Positions 1 through 9,784 are shown, numbered from the stretch's first letter. The stretch: 64,000 bases of DNA from Methylomonas sp. ZR1 (GCF_013141865.1 NZ_RCST01000001.1:1674001-1738000); one strand, 5' to 3'. Numbers and translations are program-made. The notes: generated from the sequence alone by a model not told the origin.

Positions 1-791
1 GCGTAAACCGCACCGCCAGAAGATACGCCGGCAAAAATACCCTCTTGTGCAGCCAAGGCTCGGGTGGTGTTTTCCGCGTTCAGTTGATTGACTTCGATGA
101 TGCTATCCACCCGCACAGCGTCGTATATTTTAGGTAAATATTCCCTAGGCCAGCGGCGAATACCCGGGATTTTCGATTCGCCTTCCGGCTGCACGCCGAT
201 GATTTGAACCGCGGGATTTTGTTCTTTCAAATACCGGGAGGTCCCCATGATGGTGCCGGTGGTGCCCATGGAACTGACGAAATGCGTAATCTTACCCTGC
301 GTGTCGCGCCAGATTTCCGGACCGGTGCCTTCGTAATGCGCCAAAGGATTATCGGGATTGGCGAATTGATCCAGAATCCGTCCCTCGCCGCGCGCTTCCA
401 TGGCTCTTGCCAGATCGATGGCTGCTTCCATGCTGCCTTTGGCCGGGGTCAGGATGATTTCCGCACCGTAGGCTTTCATGGAGGCAATGCGCTCAGCGCT
501 CATGTTGTCCGGCATGATCAAGGTCATCTTATAACCCTTAATCGCCGCTGCCATCGCCAAGGCAATACCGGTATTGCCACTAGTGGCTTCGATCAAGCGG
601 TCGCCCGGTTTGATCTCGCCGCGCGCTTCGGCATGTTGAATCATGCTTAAGGCTGGCCGATCTTTCACCGAACCAGCCGGATTGTTACCTTCCAGCTTCA
701 CCAAAATAGTATTGCCACCGGCGACCGGCAGGCGTTGCAAACGCACCAATGGCGTATTTCCGACAAAAGATTCTATGGTTGGGAAGTTCAT
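1..791 (-). CDS. cysM: Cysteine synthase B, 3' end outside window
   Basis: O-acetylserine sulfhydrylase of isoform B, making cysteine from O-acetylserine and sulfide (or thiosulfate) in the cytoplasm with PLP. About 263 N-terminal residues of a usual ~295 are present; the C-terminus lies beyond position 1. The start MNFPTIESFVGNTPLVRL is typical of the family. The PLP lysine is K43 in the NNPAGSVKDR motif, and the phosphate-binding SGNTG loop and a MGTTGT segment follow. It is transcribed divergently from ppk1 across a 126-bp gap that must hold both promoters. Nothing looks broken. CysK is the alternative, but the NNPAGS form of the lysine motif and the early sequence fit CysM better. Confidence 0.9.
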   Translation of the reverse strand, partial: MNFPTIESFVGNTPLVRLQRLPVAGGNTILVKLEGNNPAGSVKDRPALSMIQHAEARGEIKPGDRLIEATSGNTGIALAMAAAIKGYKMTLIMPDNMSAERIASMKAYGAEIILTPAKGSMEAAIDLARAMEARGEGRILDQFANPDNPLAHYEGTGPEIWRDTQGKITHFVSSMGTTGTIMGTSRYLKEQNPAVQIIGVQPEGESKIPGIRRWPREYLPKIYDAVRVDSIIEVNQLNAENTTRALAAQEGIFAGVSSGGAVY

Positions 792-917
792 GACTTTAAC
801 GTCCGGTTAAGTTTACGGCGGCGATTATAGCAAGTTCCAGACCTCAAGCGCCGCTGTAACCCAAGGCGAAAAAATTTCATTTATAATCGACTGACCCCAA
901 TCAAACCAGCAGCCGAC

Positions 918-2987
918 ATGGAATCCATCGATTTAAATAGTCCCGAGCTTTATATCAACCGCGAACACAGCTTATTGGAGTTCAACTTTCGGGTGCTCGC
1001 GCAAGCCCTGGACGAAACGCTGCCGCTATTGGAACGGCTGAATTACTTATGCATTTCTTGTTCCAATCTGGATGAGTTTTACGAAGTACGTGTCGCCAGC
1101 TTGATACAAATGGCGGAAATGGACCCCAATCTGGTCAGTTCCGACGGATTAACCATTAACGAGCAATTCGACAAGATCTCGATCAAAGCGCACGAACTGG
1201 TCGCCGAGCAATATCGGGTACTTAACGAAGTACTGATCCCCTGCCTGGAAACCGAAAATATTCGTTTCTTAAGGCGCGACCGCTGGAGCCCGGCACAAAA
1301 AGCCTGGCTGGAAAAATATTTCAACGAAGAGCTATTGCCGATTCTGACCCCAGTCGGGCTGGATTCGGCACATCCGTTTCCGCGCATTCTCAATAAAAGT
1401 TTAAATTTCATCATCTCCCTAACCGGCAAAGACGCATTTGGCCGTAACAGCGGCCGGGCGGTTTTGCAGGCGCCGCGCGCCCTACCCCGCATCGTGCAAT
1501 TACCTGTCAACGAGACCGACAGCGGGCCTTACGATTTTGTGTTTCTGTCCTCCATCATTCATGCGTTCGTCAACGAATTGTTCAACGGCATGATGGTCAA
1601 GGGCTGTTATCAATTCCGGGTCACCCGCAACAGCGATTTTTTCGTCGACGATGACGCGATCGACGACTTGATGCTGGCCGTGGAAGGCGAACTGGCGATG
1701 CGCAATTACGGCGATGAAGTACGTCTGGAAATCGACGGCAATTGTCCCGAAGAAACCGTGAATTTCTTGTTGGCGCGCTTTGATTTAAAACCGGACCGCT
1801 TATTTTTAGCCAACGGTCCGGTCAATTTAAGCCGGATGCAAACCATCTTGAGCATGGTCGAAAGGCCCGATCTTAAATTTACGCCCTTCAAATCCAGCGT
1901 GCCGCCAGCGCTAGGGCGCAACAAGGATATTTTTGCCAGTATCCGCAAACAGGACATTTTGTTGCACCATCCTTACGAGTCGTTCTCGCCGGTGGTGGAT
2001 TTCATTCGCCAGGCCGCTGCCGATCCGGATGTACTAGCCATCAAACAAACCTTGTACCGCACCGGCGTGGACTCGCCTATCGTCGCGGCCTTGATCAAAG
2101 CCGCCCGCGCCGGTAAGGAAGTGACGGTGGTCATCGAGCTGCGGGCACGTTTCGACGAAAAGGACAACATTGGTCTGGCCGCAAAACTGCAAGAAGCCGC
2201 GGCTCACGTGGTGTACGGCGTGGTGGGGTATAAAACCCACGCCAAAATGTGCATGGTTTTGCGCAAGGAAGGCAGCACATTACGCAATTATGTGCATCTG
2301 GGCACCGGCAACTACCACCCTAAAACTGCCCGGCTTTATACCGACTACGGATTATTTACCTGCGAAAAAGAATTGGGCGAAGACGTACGCCGGGTATTCA
2401 TGCAACTGACCAGTTTAGGCAAGGTCAGCAAACTGAATAAGCTGCTGCAATCGCCGTTCACTTTGCACCACGGCATCCTGAAGATGATTGATAGAGAAAT
2501 CGAGCATGCCAAAAAAGGCAAGCCGGCCAGGATTATTATCAAGGTCAATGCCGTGGTCGAGGAAACGGCAATTCAAGCCCTGTACCGCGCCTCGCAAGCC
2601 GGCGTGGAAATCAAAATGATCGTGCGCGGCGTCTGTTGCTTGCGGCCGGGCGTGCTGGGGGTTTCAGAGAATATCGAAGTACGCTCCATCGTCGGCCGCT
2701 TCCTGGAACACACCCGCATCTATGCGTTTTGTAACGGCGGCGATTGGGCGGTTTACGCATCCAGCGCCGACTTGATGAACCGCAACATGTTCCGCCGGGT
2801 GGAGGTCTGTTTCCCTATCGCCGACAAACGGATTGCCGAACGAATTCTTAACGACCTGGATGCGTATCTCAGAGATAACGCCCAAGCCTGGCAATTGCAA
2901 AGCGACGGCCAGTACCGGCATTTGCGCGCCGACGATCAAGCCATTTATCAAGTGCAGAGTGAACTGCTCAAAGCGTTTTGCGGATAG
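918..2987 (+). CDS. ppk: Polyphosphate kinase 1
   Basis: Reversible transfer of the ATP gamma-phosphate to polyphosphate. The 689-residue length is normal for Ppk1. The N-terminal segment has SNLDEFYEVRVA, the body has the KTHAK segment that carries the autophosphorylated histidine in this family, followed by HLGTGNYHPKTARLYTDYG, and the C-terminal phospholipase D-like half has the EHTRIYAF region. The ATG at 918 is the family start (MESIDLNSPELYINRE). dnaQ follows 8 bp downstream, so the two are probably co-transcribed. The exopolyphosphatase-type gene is not adjacent as in E. coli but sits at 35718. Confidence 0.97.
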   Translation: MESIDLNSPELYINREHSLLEFNFRVLAQALDETLPLLERLNYLCISCSNLDEFYEVRVASLIQMAEMDPNLVSSDGLTINEQFDKISIKAHELVAEQYRVLNEVLIPCLETENIRFLRRDRWSPAQKAWLEKYFNEELLPILTPVGLDSAHPFPRILNKSLNFIISLTGKDAFGRNSGRAVLQAPRALPRIVQLPVNETDSGPYDFVFLSSIIHAFVNELFNGMMVKGCYQFRVTRNSDFFVDDDAIDDLMLAVEGELAMRNYGDEVRLEIDGNCPEETVNFLLARFDLKPDRLFLANGPVNLSRMQTILSMVERPDLKFTPFKSSVPPALGRNKDIFASIRKQDILLHHPYESFSPVVDFIRQAAADPDVLAIKQTLYRTGVDSPIVAALIKAARAGKEVTVVIELRARFDEKDNIGLAAKLQEAAAHVVYGVVGYKTHAKMCMVLRKEGSTLRNYVHLGTGNYHPKTARLYTDYGLFTCEKELGEDVRRVFMQLTSLGKVSKLNKLLQSPFTLHHGILKMIDREIEHAKKGKPARIIIKVNAVVEETAIQALYRASQAGVEIKMIVRGVCCLRPGVLGVSENIEVRSIVGRFLEHTRIYAFCNGGDWAVYASSADLMNRNMFRRVEVCFPIADKRIAERILNDLDAYLRDNAQAWQLQSDGQYRHLRADDQAIYQVQSELLKAFCG

Positions 2988-2995
2988 GATAAGCC

Positions 2996-3715
2996 ATGAG
3001 TCAAAAACCCCGCCAAATCCGGCAAGTGGTGCTGGATACCGAAACCACCGGCATCAACCCCAAGGAAGGCCATAAGATTATCGAAATCGGCTGCGTGGAA
3101 CTGATTAACCGCCGTTTGACCCGTAATCATTTCCACGTCTATCTGAATCCGGACCGGGAAATCGATGCCGGCGCCATCGAAGTGCATGGCATCACCAACG
3201 AATTTTTAAAAGATAAGCCGCGCTTCGCCAATGTCGTCGAAGACTTTATGCGCTTTACTCAGGGTGCGGAGCTGATCATCCACAACGCACCGTTTGACGT
3301 CGGCTTTTTGAATCACGAATTGGCGCTATTAGCCGGGGAAGAACGCCGCGTCGAAACCAATAGCACCGTGTTCGACACCCTGGCTTACGCCCGGAAAAAA
3401 CACCCCGGCGCGCGAAACAGTTTGGATGCCTTATGTAAACGCTACGGCATAGACAACAGTCACCGCGAATTGCATGGCGCTTTACTCGACGCGGAAATCC
3501 TTGCAGATGTCTATTTGTTGATGACCGGAGGCCAGGCTTCCCTGTTGGATGAAGGCGATCACACCGGCAATGGCGGCGAACAGACTATCGTTAGACTATC
3601 GGCCGACAGAGCGCCATTAAAAATCATTGCTTGCAGTAGCGAGGAAGAACTGGCGCACCAACAACGTTTGGCAAAAATCGCCAAAGTCAGCGGCAATTGT
3701 TTGTGGCAACAGTAG
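2996..3715 (+). CDS. dnaQ: DNA polymerase III epsilon subunit (proofreading exonuclease)
   Basis: 3'-5' proofreading exonuclease of the replicative polymerase. The 239 residues match the family length. The DEDDh motifs are visible: Exo I in VLDTETTGI, Exo II in HNAPFDVGFLN and Exo III in HGALLDAEILADVYLLMTGG. The C-terminal tail after about residue 185 would contact the polymerase alpha subunit. It lies 8 bp after ppk1 and converges with the large PilZ/GGDEF/EAL gene, leaving only 28 bp between stop codons. Confidence 0.96.
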   Translation: MSQKPRQIRQVVLDTETTGINPKEGHKIIEIGCVELINRRLTRNHFHVYLNPDREIDAGAIEVHGITNEFLKDKPRFANVVEDFMRFTQGAELIIHNAPFDVGFLNHELALLAGEERRVETNSTVFDTLAYARKKHPGARNSLDALCKRYGIDNSHRELHGALLDAEILADVYLLMTGGQASLLDEGDHTGNGGEQTIVRLSADRAPLKIIACSSEEELAHQQRLAKIAKVSGNCLWQQ

Positions 3716-3743
3716 TGTAGCTGATTTTTTAGACACCCTGCTT

Positions 3744-6700
3744 TCAAAAGCCCCAGAACTCAGTGTCTTCAAATGAAAAAAGCGGTGCGCTCGGCGGCGG
3801 TTCGATGACCAACTCGCTGAGCGGCATTGGTTTATGCACGCCGTAGCCTTGGGCATAGTCGACGCCTATGGTTTTTAAAACCTCTCTGATCTCGCTGCTT
3901 TCGACGTATTCAGCGATGGTCGTCAAGCCCAGGGAATGAGCGATTTCATTCATGGATTTAACGATGGCAACATCGGCTTTGTCATTTAATATGTCTTTGA
4001 CAAAGGCCCCGTCTATTTTCAGATAATCGATATTCAAGTTCTTCAGATAGGAATACGACGAATAGCCTGACCCGAAATCATCCAATGAAAATTTGCAATT
4101 AAACTGCTTGATGGCTTTGATGAAACTATTTGTTAAGTAAAAACTTTCCGCTGCAACCGTTTCCGTGACTTCAAACGTCAGTTTATTTGTGGGCACGCTG
4201 GTTGATTCCAATATCCCTTTAAGAAAGCCTAAAAATTCTTCGCTGTTAATAGATTGTCCGGACAAGTTGATCGCAAAGCCATCAATATGATCGAAATAAT
4301 GTCTATTATTTTCAATCCACATAAGCACATTGGTAATCACCCATTGATCAATTTCCGGCATACGCTTACAGCGTTCCACAGCAGGTATGAAATGATCGGG
4401 CGGAATAATATTATCGTTTTCGTCTTTAATACCCAGCAAAATTTCGTAATGTTGATGACTGGCACTGGTTTCATCGACCGCGGTAATCATTTGGCAACGT
4501 AAAAACAACCTATTCTCGGAAAATACCTTGTCAATATTGCCTATCCATTCGTATATTTTATTTTGACGTTTTAAATTCTCGTCATCATGCGTAAAAAGCA
4601 AAACATTATTCGGACCGGAACGCTCTGCCGACATGCTGGCGGTATCGGCATTTTGTAACAACTCGTTAACGTCAAAATTGTTCTGTTCGAACGGCACCAA
4701 ACCGATACTCACACCGATGGTATAGCTTTTATCTTGCCATTGAAACCGCGATTCACTAATGACTTTTAACAGTTTTTTGGATAACTCATAAGCAGTTTGC
4801 GCGCCGCAATCTTTTAGCAGCACTGCGAAAGATTTATCGCCGATTCGCGCGAATAAGTCGCCATCACGCAACTGCTCGCTGATTAAATGCGTGAGGGTTT
4901 TTAAGAATTGTTTGCCGCCAGCGACGCCGCAAACATTAGTAATGACGCGAAAATCCAAAACCTCTATATGACCCAAGATATGGCCGGTACTATCGAGTTT
5001 AACGAGCTCGATTTTTAGCTGTTTAACAAACTCGTCTTTGGTGAGTAAATCGGTTTCCGCGTCATGCGTAGCGTTATAAATCAATTTGCTATGCATATTT
5101 TGCAACATTTGATTGGTCGCGCGATCCATTAAAGGCACATCCAGGCTTTCTATTCTATTCGCTCCGCCATTTTCCAAAAGTAGTGCCAACTCGGTCTTAT
5201 TAAGCTCTAACTTAGTCAGTCCATCGCGATTAACAAAAACGCAAATTGGTAAAATATCGCCTATCCAAACCAGTTTCATCGGTTCAAAACCTTCGGAGCC
5301 TCTATAGATTATCAGCCATTCGCCCACCTGTAATTGTGAAACTTGCGCTGCCCATTCAGATTCTATAATGTCCTGCATGGATCCAGGCGCGGGAATTCTG
5401 ACGGTATCCATCGGCTTCCTAACTTTTGGCACACCGCTACCCACCAGTAAAGCAAACAATTCTTCAATAACATTATCGCGTTTGAATAAGTTAGGACAAA
5501 CCGTGCCTAGATTCTCTTCGATAAATTTGAGTGTGGTATGAATGCTGACCGATTGCATATTCAGAAACGAATCCTGTTCGTAAAGCCAAAATAGTAAATC
5601 GTCAATTACTTTGAGATAAGAGGCTTTTTCCTCAGGCTTAGCTTCCTTATTTAATTCGGCAATCACTAACAGGTCTTGCCATCCAGCGCCAAGCAGCGTG
5701 GGAATAATCGATGGTACAGAGCGGCCGGCTATACGCTTATCAACTTCCTGCTGAATAGTCAGTCTGGCCGCCTCCAATTTTTGTTGGCCTTCGTAAGGCT
5801 CTATTATGCGTTTGACGTTGGTTTCATTGGATTTTGTCCACTGCTTAGTGACGCTATCCAATTCATGCTCGACTTCTGTGAAAACATTAGGATTGCTAAT
5901 GGACTCAGCGGAAATCCGCGCTATTGCTTTTTCTACAGTATTTTTTATATTCGTATTTTTGATTACCCGATTACTTTTAATCGCAGGTTCCAGAACAGCT
6001 AGTTGATTAAGTATCTTGCGGGCAGGGTGCGACTCGGAATCCAGAAAATCATTACCTTGCATGGGCAATGACAATAGAGGTAAATGAATACTTTCCAAAT
6101 AATCTTTAATGTCTTTAGAAAACTCAAGCTCACCGAACAAGGCATCAAAAAACCTACCATACAGTTCAAGACGCTGAACATCGTTTGCGGCCAACGATTT
6201 TGCCTCCGGATTATCAGCTTGTAATTTATCGGCAAGGCTTTTTTGCAGTGTTGTGGTATCTAAATGAAGGCCCGATTTAGCGGTAATATCCTTTTGGATT
6301 TTCGCAATAGCCGATAAAACTTCAGCTGGGTCAAATACTTGCTGGACATTATTGACAGGCAGGGTATTTTCCTTGCGCTGGGTATCGGTAGATACGGCCA
6401 TTGTTTCAGTTAACAGGTTCAGTAATTTGCCTGTAACCTGGCTTAAAGGTTGAATAGCTTTATGAACGACCAGCGGTTCGGCATCCAAATAGTCATTGAA
6501 ATAAACTTGCTGTTTATCGCTATTTTTTGTATCAAAAACAGAGCCGCTCTGCTTACTATGAACGGGCATTTGCAGTCGCGCGGATTCAAACTTAGCTAAA
6601 GTCGCAGCTGCTTGCTTATAAAAACCCGGCAACTCGATAATTAAGATTTTTTCGAAGCAGTTATAAATTGCCTTTTTTATATTACTCCCCAGCTCTAACT

Positions 6701-7559
6701 GCAAAAATATTTCCCTAAAACTATCACATAAAACCGCTGGACCAATTGGATTATTGACTGCATTATCAAATATACCAAACACCCTGCATAATTCTCTAAC
6801 TAACAGATTAAGCTCGTCGTCAAAATAGTTTTTAAGCTTTCTGATAGTAGCCGACATATTCAGCCAGTCTTCAAAGTCGTCTTTTTCGATTAATGAAAGC
6901 GAATCATGATATAAAGCATCTGAGTTTTTTTCGTTGTCACTGGAAATATAATCAACCTGATATATAACAGAACAACAAAATTCGCTACTAATAATCTCTC
7001 TATTCAGCTTTAGCGTGGTAATTAAGTCGTCAAAAGCCGATGGATTGGAAAAAAACTCAGCATGCGTGTTCGCAGCTTCCATGCAATCGCTCAGCGAGTC
7101 AAAAAACCTATCGATTAATAAAGGCAAGCTTTCTATTAGAAATTGTTTAAATGTGTTTTTATAATTTTCTTGATTTAAATTGTCTGGTGAAGTATCTAAA
7201 TTGTCATTCGTTGAGGAAAGCGATCCAACATTTGCTATTTTTCTTAACGCATTAAACGTGGTGGCGGGCATCTGTTCAGTGACAAGGCCTACTCCCGTCG
7301 AACCAATATGCGTTATTTGCGCATCTACTTCAAAAGTTTTTAGCTCGAACTCCAATTGAATAGAAAAGCGAATTTTTATATTTTTATGCAATGCAATCTG
7401 CGGATGACTTTTATCAAAAACCAGATAAAATCCACCGCTACAAAAATCCAGAATACGGCATTCCAGTGTATCAGTTTGGTCGATTATCAATAAAGCGTTT
7501 AGATCAATCGCATATCTAATATAGCGACGTCTTTTGCTTTTTTTAATACTAGCAGACAT
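3744..7559 (-). CDS. PilZ-DUF1631-GGDEF-EAL cyclic-di-GMP signalling protein
   Basis: A 1271-residue cytoplasmic signalling protein with no membrane segment seen. The order is: an N-terminal PilZ-like segment (about residues 1-110, starting with KKSKRRRYIRYAI), a long helical region of DUF1631 type (about 120-790), a GGDEF domain (about 870-1000) and an EAL domain (about 1010-1250). The GGDEF signature reads IGDKSF, so diguanylate cyclase activity is unlikely. The EAL domain keeps the first glutamate (YEILLGI), FEVTET, DDFGSGYSS, LKIDG and the AEYVE glutamate, so it could bind or hydrolyse c-di-GMP. Base composition is somewhat more AT-rich than its neighbours. It stands alone, convergent with dnaQ. 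Family architecture is known; the target process is not evident here. Confidence 0.85.
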   Translation of the reverse strand: MSASIKKSKRRRYIRYAIDLNALLIIDQTDTLECRILDFCSGGFYLVFDKSHPQIALHKNIKIRFSIQLEFELKTFEVDAQITHIGSTGVGLVTEQMPATTFNALRKIANVGSLSSTNDNLDTSPDNLNQENYKNTFKQFLIESLPLLIDRFFDSLSDCMEAANTHAEFFSNPSAFDDLITTLKLNREIISSEFCCSVIYQVDYISSDNEKNSDALYHDSLSLIEKDDFEDWLNMSATIRKLKNYFDDELNLLVRELCRVFGIFDNAVNNPIGPAVLCDSFREIFLQLELGSNIKKAIYNCFEKILIIELPGFYKQAAATLAKFESARLQMPVHSKQSGSVFDTKNSDKQQVYFNDYLDAEPLVVHKAIQPLSQVTGKLLNLLTETMAVSTDTQRKENTLPVNNVQQVFDPAEVLSAIAKIQKDITAKSGLHLDTTTLQKSLADKLQADNPEAKSLAANDVQRLELYGRFFDALFGELEFSKDIKDYLESIHLPLLSLPMQGNDFLDSESHPARKILNQLAVLEPAIKSNRVIKNTNIKNTVEKAIARISAESISNPNVFTEVEHELDSVTKQWTKSNETNVKRIIEPYEGQQKLEAARLTIQQEVDKRIAGRSVPSIIPTLLGAGWQDLLVIAELNKEAKPEEKASYLKVIDDLLFWLYEQDSFLNMQSVSIHTTLKFIEENLGTVCPNLFKRDNVIEELFALLVGSGVPKVRKPMDTVRIPAPGSMQDIIESEWAAQVSQLQVGEWLIIYRGSEGFEPMKLVWIGDILPICVFVNRDGLTKLELNKTELALLLENGGANRIESLDVPLMDRATNQMLQNMHSKLIYNATHDAETDLLTKDEFVKQLKIELVKLDSTGHILGHIEVLDFRVITNVCGVAGGKQFLKTLTHLISEQLRDGDLFARIGDKSFAVLLKDCGAQTAYELSKKLLKVISESRFQWQDKSYTIGVSIGLVPFEQNNFDVNELLQNADTASMSAERSGPNNVLLFTHDDENLKRQNKIYEWIGNIDKVFSENRLFLRCQMITAVDETSASHQHYEILLGIKDENDNIIPPDHFIPAVERCKRMPEIDQWVITNVLMWIENNRHYFDHIDGFAINLSGQSINSEEFLGFLKGILESTSVPTNKLTFEVTETVAAESFYLTNSFIKAIKQFNCKFSLDDFGSGYSSYSYLKNLNIDYLKIDGAFVKDILNDKADVAIVKSMNEIAHSLGLTTIAEYVESSEIREVLKTIGVDYAQGYGVHKPMPLSELVIEPPPSAPLFSFEDTEFWGF

Positions 7560-7975
7560 AAATCAGATGAAATAGGAAAAAACTACCGTAATAATAGACG
7601 CCGACCGTGTTGTTTAAACCAAGCCAGTGTAAACTCCGTAAATAGACTAATTGACATTATTTAACGAAGCGGAAATGTATTTATTTAAGCACTATCTATC
7701 TAACGACAATACTGGTGTGGATACTATACCACGATAGGCTTGAGTGCGGTCCCGGCTGGTTGTCAAGTTTAGACCAGTTCAGGCGAATATTTAGCGCACA
7801 AAAAGCGTGGTTTCAACGGTTACTTGAGTCTCGCCAAGGTTTATAGTTCAACAGCTTCAAGCACTCACGACACAACCCGTGTTTCGGCGAATGTTTTGCG
7901 CGATTTTGCTTGCCGATTGCGTCTGAGTTTGGGATAAATAAAAAAACCTGACAACAAACCCCAAAGTGGACATCT
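7560..7975. other. Intergenic region, promoter-like sites and an imperfect long inverted structure
   Basis: About 415 bp without a supported gene. A TTGACA box lies near 7651, but no well-spaced -10 box was convincing. Between about 7735 and 7890 TGAGTGC and GCACTCA, and GGCTGGTTG and CAACAGC, could pair into a long interrupted hairpin. I could not match it to a known RNA family. The segment just before the EVE gene ends in an A-rich stretch followed by the start codon at 7976. Confidence 0.3.
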
Positions 7976-8434
7976 ATGAATTACTGGCTGATGAAATCAG
8001 AACCCGACACCTTCGGCATTGACGACTTGTTTAACCGACCCGGCCAAACCGAGCATTGGGACGGTGTGCGCAACTACCAGGCGCGGAACATGATGCGTGA
8101 TGACATGAAAATCGGCGATCAGGTATTTTTTTACCACTCCAACTGCGACGAACCGGGTATCGTCGGTATCATGCAAGTGGTGCGCGAAGCCTATCCCGAC
8201 TTTACCGCGTTCGACCCGGACGATAAGCATTTTGACCCGAAAAGTAATCCGGACAAACCTACTTGGTACATGGTCGATGTAAAGTTTGTCAGAAAGCTAT
8301 CGCGTAACATCAGTCTGCGCGAACTGAAACTGAAAACCGAATTAGCCGATCTGGCCTTGCTGCGCCGCGGCAACCGCTTGTCCATCATGCCGGTGAATGC
8401 TGAGCAATGGGCATTTATCCTTAGTTTGGAATAA
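7976..8434 (+). CDS. EVE domain-containing protein
   Basis: A 152-residue single-domain protein of the EVE family (thymocyte nuclear protein 1 / PUA-like fold). It starts with NYWLMKSEPDTFGIDDL and has WDGVRNYQARNMMRDDM and DQVFFYHSNC, all characteristic. In this fold an aromatic pocket binds modified bases, and bacterial members often lie near RNA-metabolism genes; the substrate here is unknown. The stop codon is 2 bp from the end of the convergent GNAT gene. The assignment to the family is firm and the function is not. Confidence 0.92.
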   Translation: MNYWLMKSEPDTFGIDDLFNRPGQTEHWDGVRNYQARNMMRDDMKIGDQVFFYHSNCDEPGIVGIMQVVREAYPDFTAFDPDDKHFDPKSNPDKPTWYMVDVKFVRKLSRNISLRELKLKTELADLALLRRGNRLSIMPVNAEQWAFILSLE

Positions 8435-8436
8435 GA

Positions 8437-8910
8437 CTAAACATTGGGATCCTTTAGGGACACGCTCATAACCGTCACGCGGTGGTCGCGATAATATTCC
8501 TCGGCCATCGCTGTCCAGCCAAGTTTTGCATAGAAACCAGCCTGATCCGGCGTGAACAGATAGAGCTTGGCAACGCCGGCTGTCTTAGCTTGCAACATGA
8601 CATGTTTTACTAACTCTGAGCCGATGCCCTGCCGACGAAATTCGGGGGCCACATAAACGCTGGCCAACCATGGTGTCAGTTCCGGGCGGGTATCCATATC
8701 GCTTTCTATGATGGCTGCCGAGCCGGCTAGCTGGTCTTCATGTTTGTATATGAAGGTGCTCGGAATTAGTTTGTTGCTTAAATAAGCCTGCATTTTTTGG
8801 ATGCGGTGTTCCAAGGCTTGGCCCGGATTCAGATCGGCCCATTCGGCGTGGTGCCATTGGGCTAGGGTTGGGATTTGGTGGGGTTCTTGGGAGAGGTTGA
8901 TGATGGTCAT
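8437..8910 (-). CDS. GNAT family N-acetyltransferase
   Basis: A 157-residue single-domain acetyltransferase using acetyl-CoA. The acetyl-CoA pyrophosphate loop is RRQGIGSEL, preceded by the beta strand ASVYVAPEF, and the C-terminal strand LFTPDQAGFYAKLGW is typical. The start MTIINLSQEPHQIPTLAQWHHAEW matches a subgroup that acetylates small molecules. The substrate cannot be read from sequence. It is convergent with the EVE gene and its 5' side opens into a repeat-rich intergenic region. Confidence 0.88.
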   Translation of the reverse strand: MTIINLSQEPHQIPTLAQWHHAEWADLNPGQALEHRIQKMQAYLSNKLIPSTFIYKHEDQLAGSAAIIESDMDTRPELTPWLASVYVAPEFRRQGIGSELVKHVMLQAKTAGVAKLYLFTPDQAGFYAKLGWTAMAEEYYRDHRVTVMSVSLKDPNV

Positions 8911-8962
8911 ATTTAATATGCGGAATGAGCGTATTCCATCTGCTCAGAATAAAACGATCAGG

Positions 8963-9295
8963 TGTCGCTATCGCGACGGCTTGATTTAATGTCGGTTCGC
9001 GGACCGACAACCGCGATACTTTTCGCTACGAAAACCATCCTTGGTTTTCTCCCTTCGGGCCAGCCTATCGGCTGTTCAAATTCGCTCCAAGCGAATTTGT
9101 GCTTGTCCAAAGAAAAGTATCCAAAAGAAAAGACACCCGGATTTCGCCCTGATCCTGCGCTTCTCGTTTTTTGCAGGGGTTGGCGAAAGGGGCTTCCTGC
9201 CCCTTCGCCAACGAGCGGCATCCCTGCCGCTCCCCTGACGGGCTAATCCTGCAAAAAACTGCGATGCTCGGGGTCGAAATACGGGACCAAACCCC
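8963..9295 (+). repeat. Long structured repeat, copy A
   Basis: About 330 bp matched in inverse orientation by copy B at about 9465-9740. Shared blocks include GTGTCGCT.TCGCGACG, TAATGTCGGTTC, CGGACCGAC and AAAGTATCCAAA. Inside is a strong hairpin (GTTGGCGAAAGGGGC paired with GCCCCTTCGCCAAC). Short reading frames over it look like by-products rather than genes. Confidence 0.75.
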
Positions 9296-9334
9296 ACTCC
9301 TAAGGGAAAGCTGTCGTAATAATTAAAACCATCC

Positions 9335-9435
9335 CTTCTCCCCCAGGGAGAAGGTTAGGATGAGGGAGTCCAAACAAATGCTGCAAGAATTTTCCCCCTC
9401 AACCCAACCCTCTCCCGCAAGGAGAGGGAGCGTTA
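9335..9435. repeat. Pair of REP-like elements in inverse orientation
   Basis: Two short palindromic units, CCCTTCTCCC...GGGAGAAGG followed by TTAGGATGAGGG, and CCCTCAACCCAACCCTCTCCC..GGAGAGGG, face each other across about 40 bp. Elements of this kind are scattered between genes in many proteobacteria. On transcription either unit would form a GC-rich stem-loop. Confidence 0.7.
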
Positions 9436-9464
9436 AGACCACGAAAATACATTAATCCCCCTGC

Positions 9465-9740
9465 TACACAGCAACGGTGTTTCCCCGTATGCCGCGCCGA
9501 GCACCGGAGCTTTTATCGAGAACAGCCCGAAGGGGCGCCGCAAGGATGTGGCGCGTCGGCGGAGGGGCTGGGAAGCACCTTCTGCCGACCCTCGATAAAA
9601 GCTTCGGCGCGCAGGATCAAAGCGGCATCCGGGCCGCCTTTTCTTTGGATACTTTCTTTTGGCGAAGCAAAAGAAAGTATCTCGGTCGTCGGTCCGAGAA
9701 CCGACATTAGAATCAGTCGTCGCGACAGCGACACAAAATT
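9465..9740 (-). repeat. Long structured repeat, copy B (inverse of copy A)
   Basis: Read on the minus strand from 9740 it follows copy A base by base for about 60 bp (TGTCGCTGTCGCGACG, TAATGTCGGTTC, CGGACCGACGACCG). It then diverges but keeps an equivalent hairpin in which GTTGGC/GCCAAC of copy A has become GTCGGC/GCCGAC, a compensated base pair. Together with copy A it frames the REP-like pair. Confidence 0.72.
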
Positions 9741-9784
9741 GTAGCCTGCATAGGTAAAGATCGTGCTTGCCCTGCCAAGCAGAA

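Noticed and set aside
7735..7910. Possible 6S RNA (ssrS) before the EVE gene
   Set aside because: The location near an EVE gene and a long imperfect hairpin are suggestive, but the conserved 6S segments (for example CTTAAAA and the TTGAACC hairpin) are not seen, and zapA is not adjacent.
9041..9246. Several open frames of 60-95 codons inside the repeat copies
   Set aside because: They overlap on both strands, are arginine/proline rich, lack start signals and change between the two copies, so they are by-products of the repeat.
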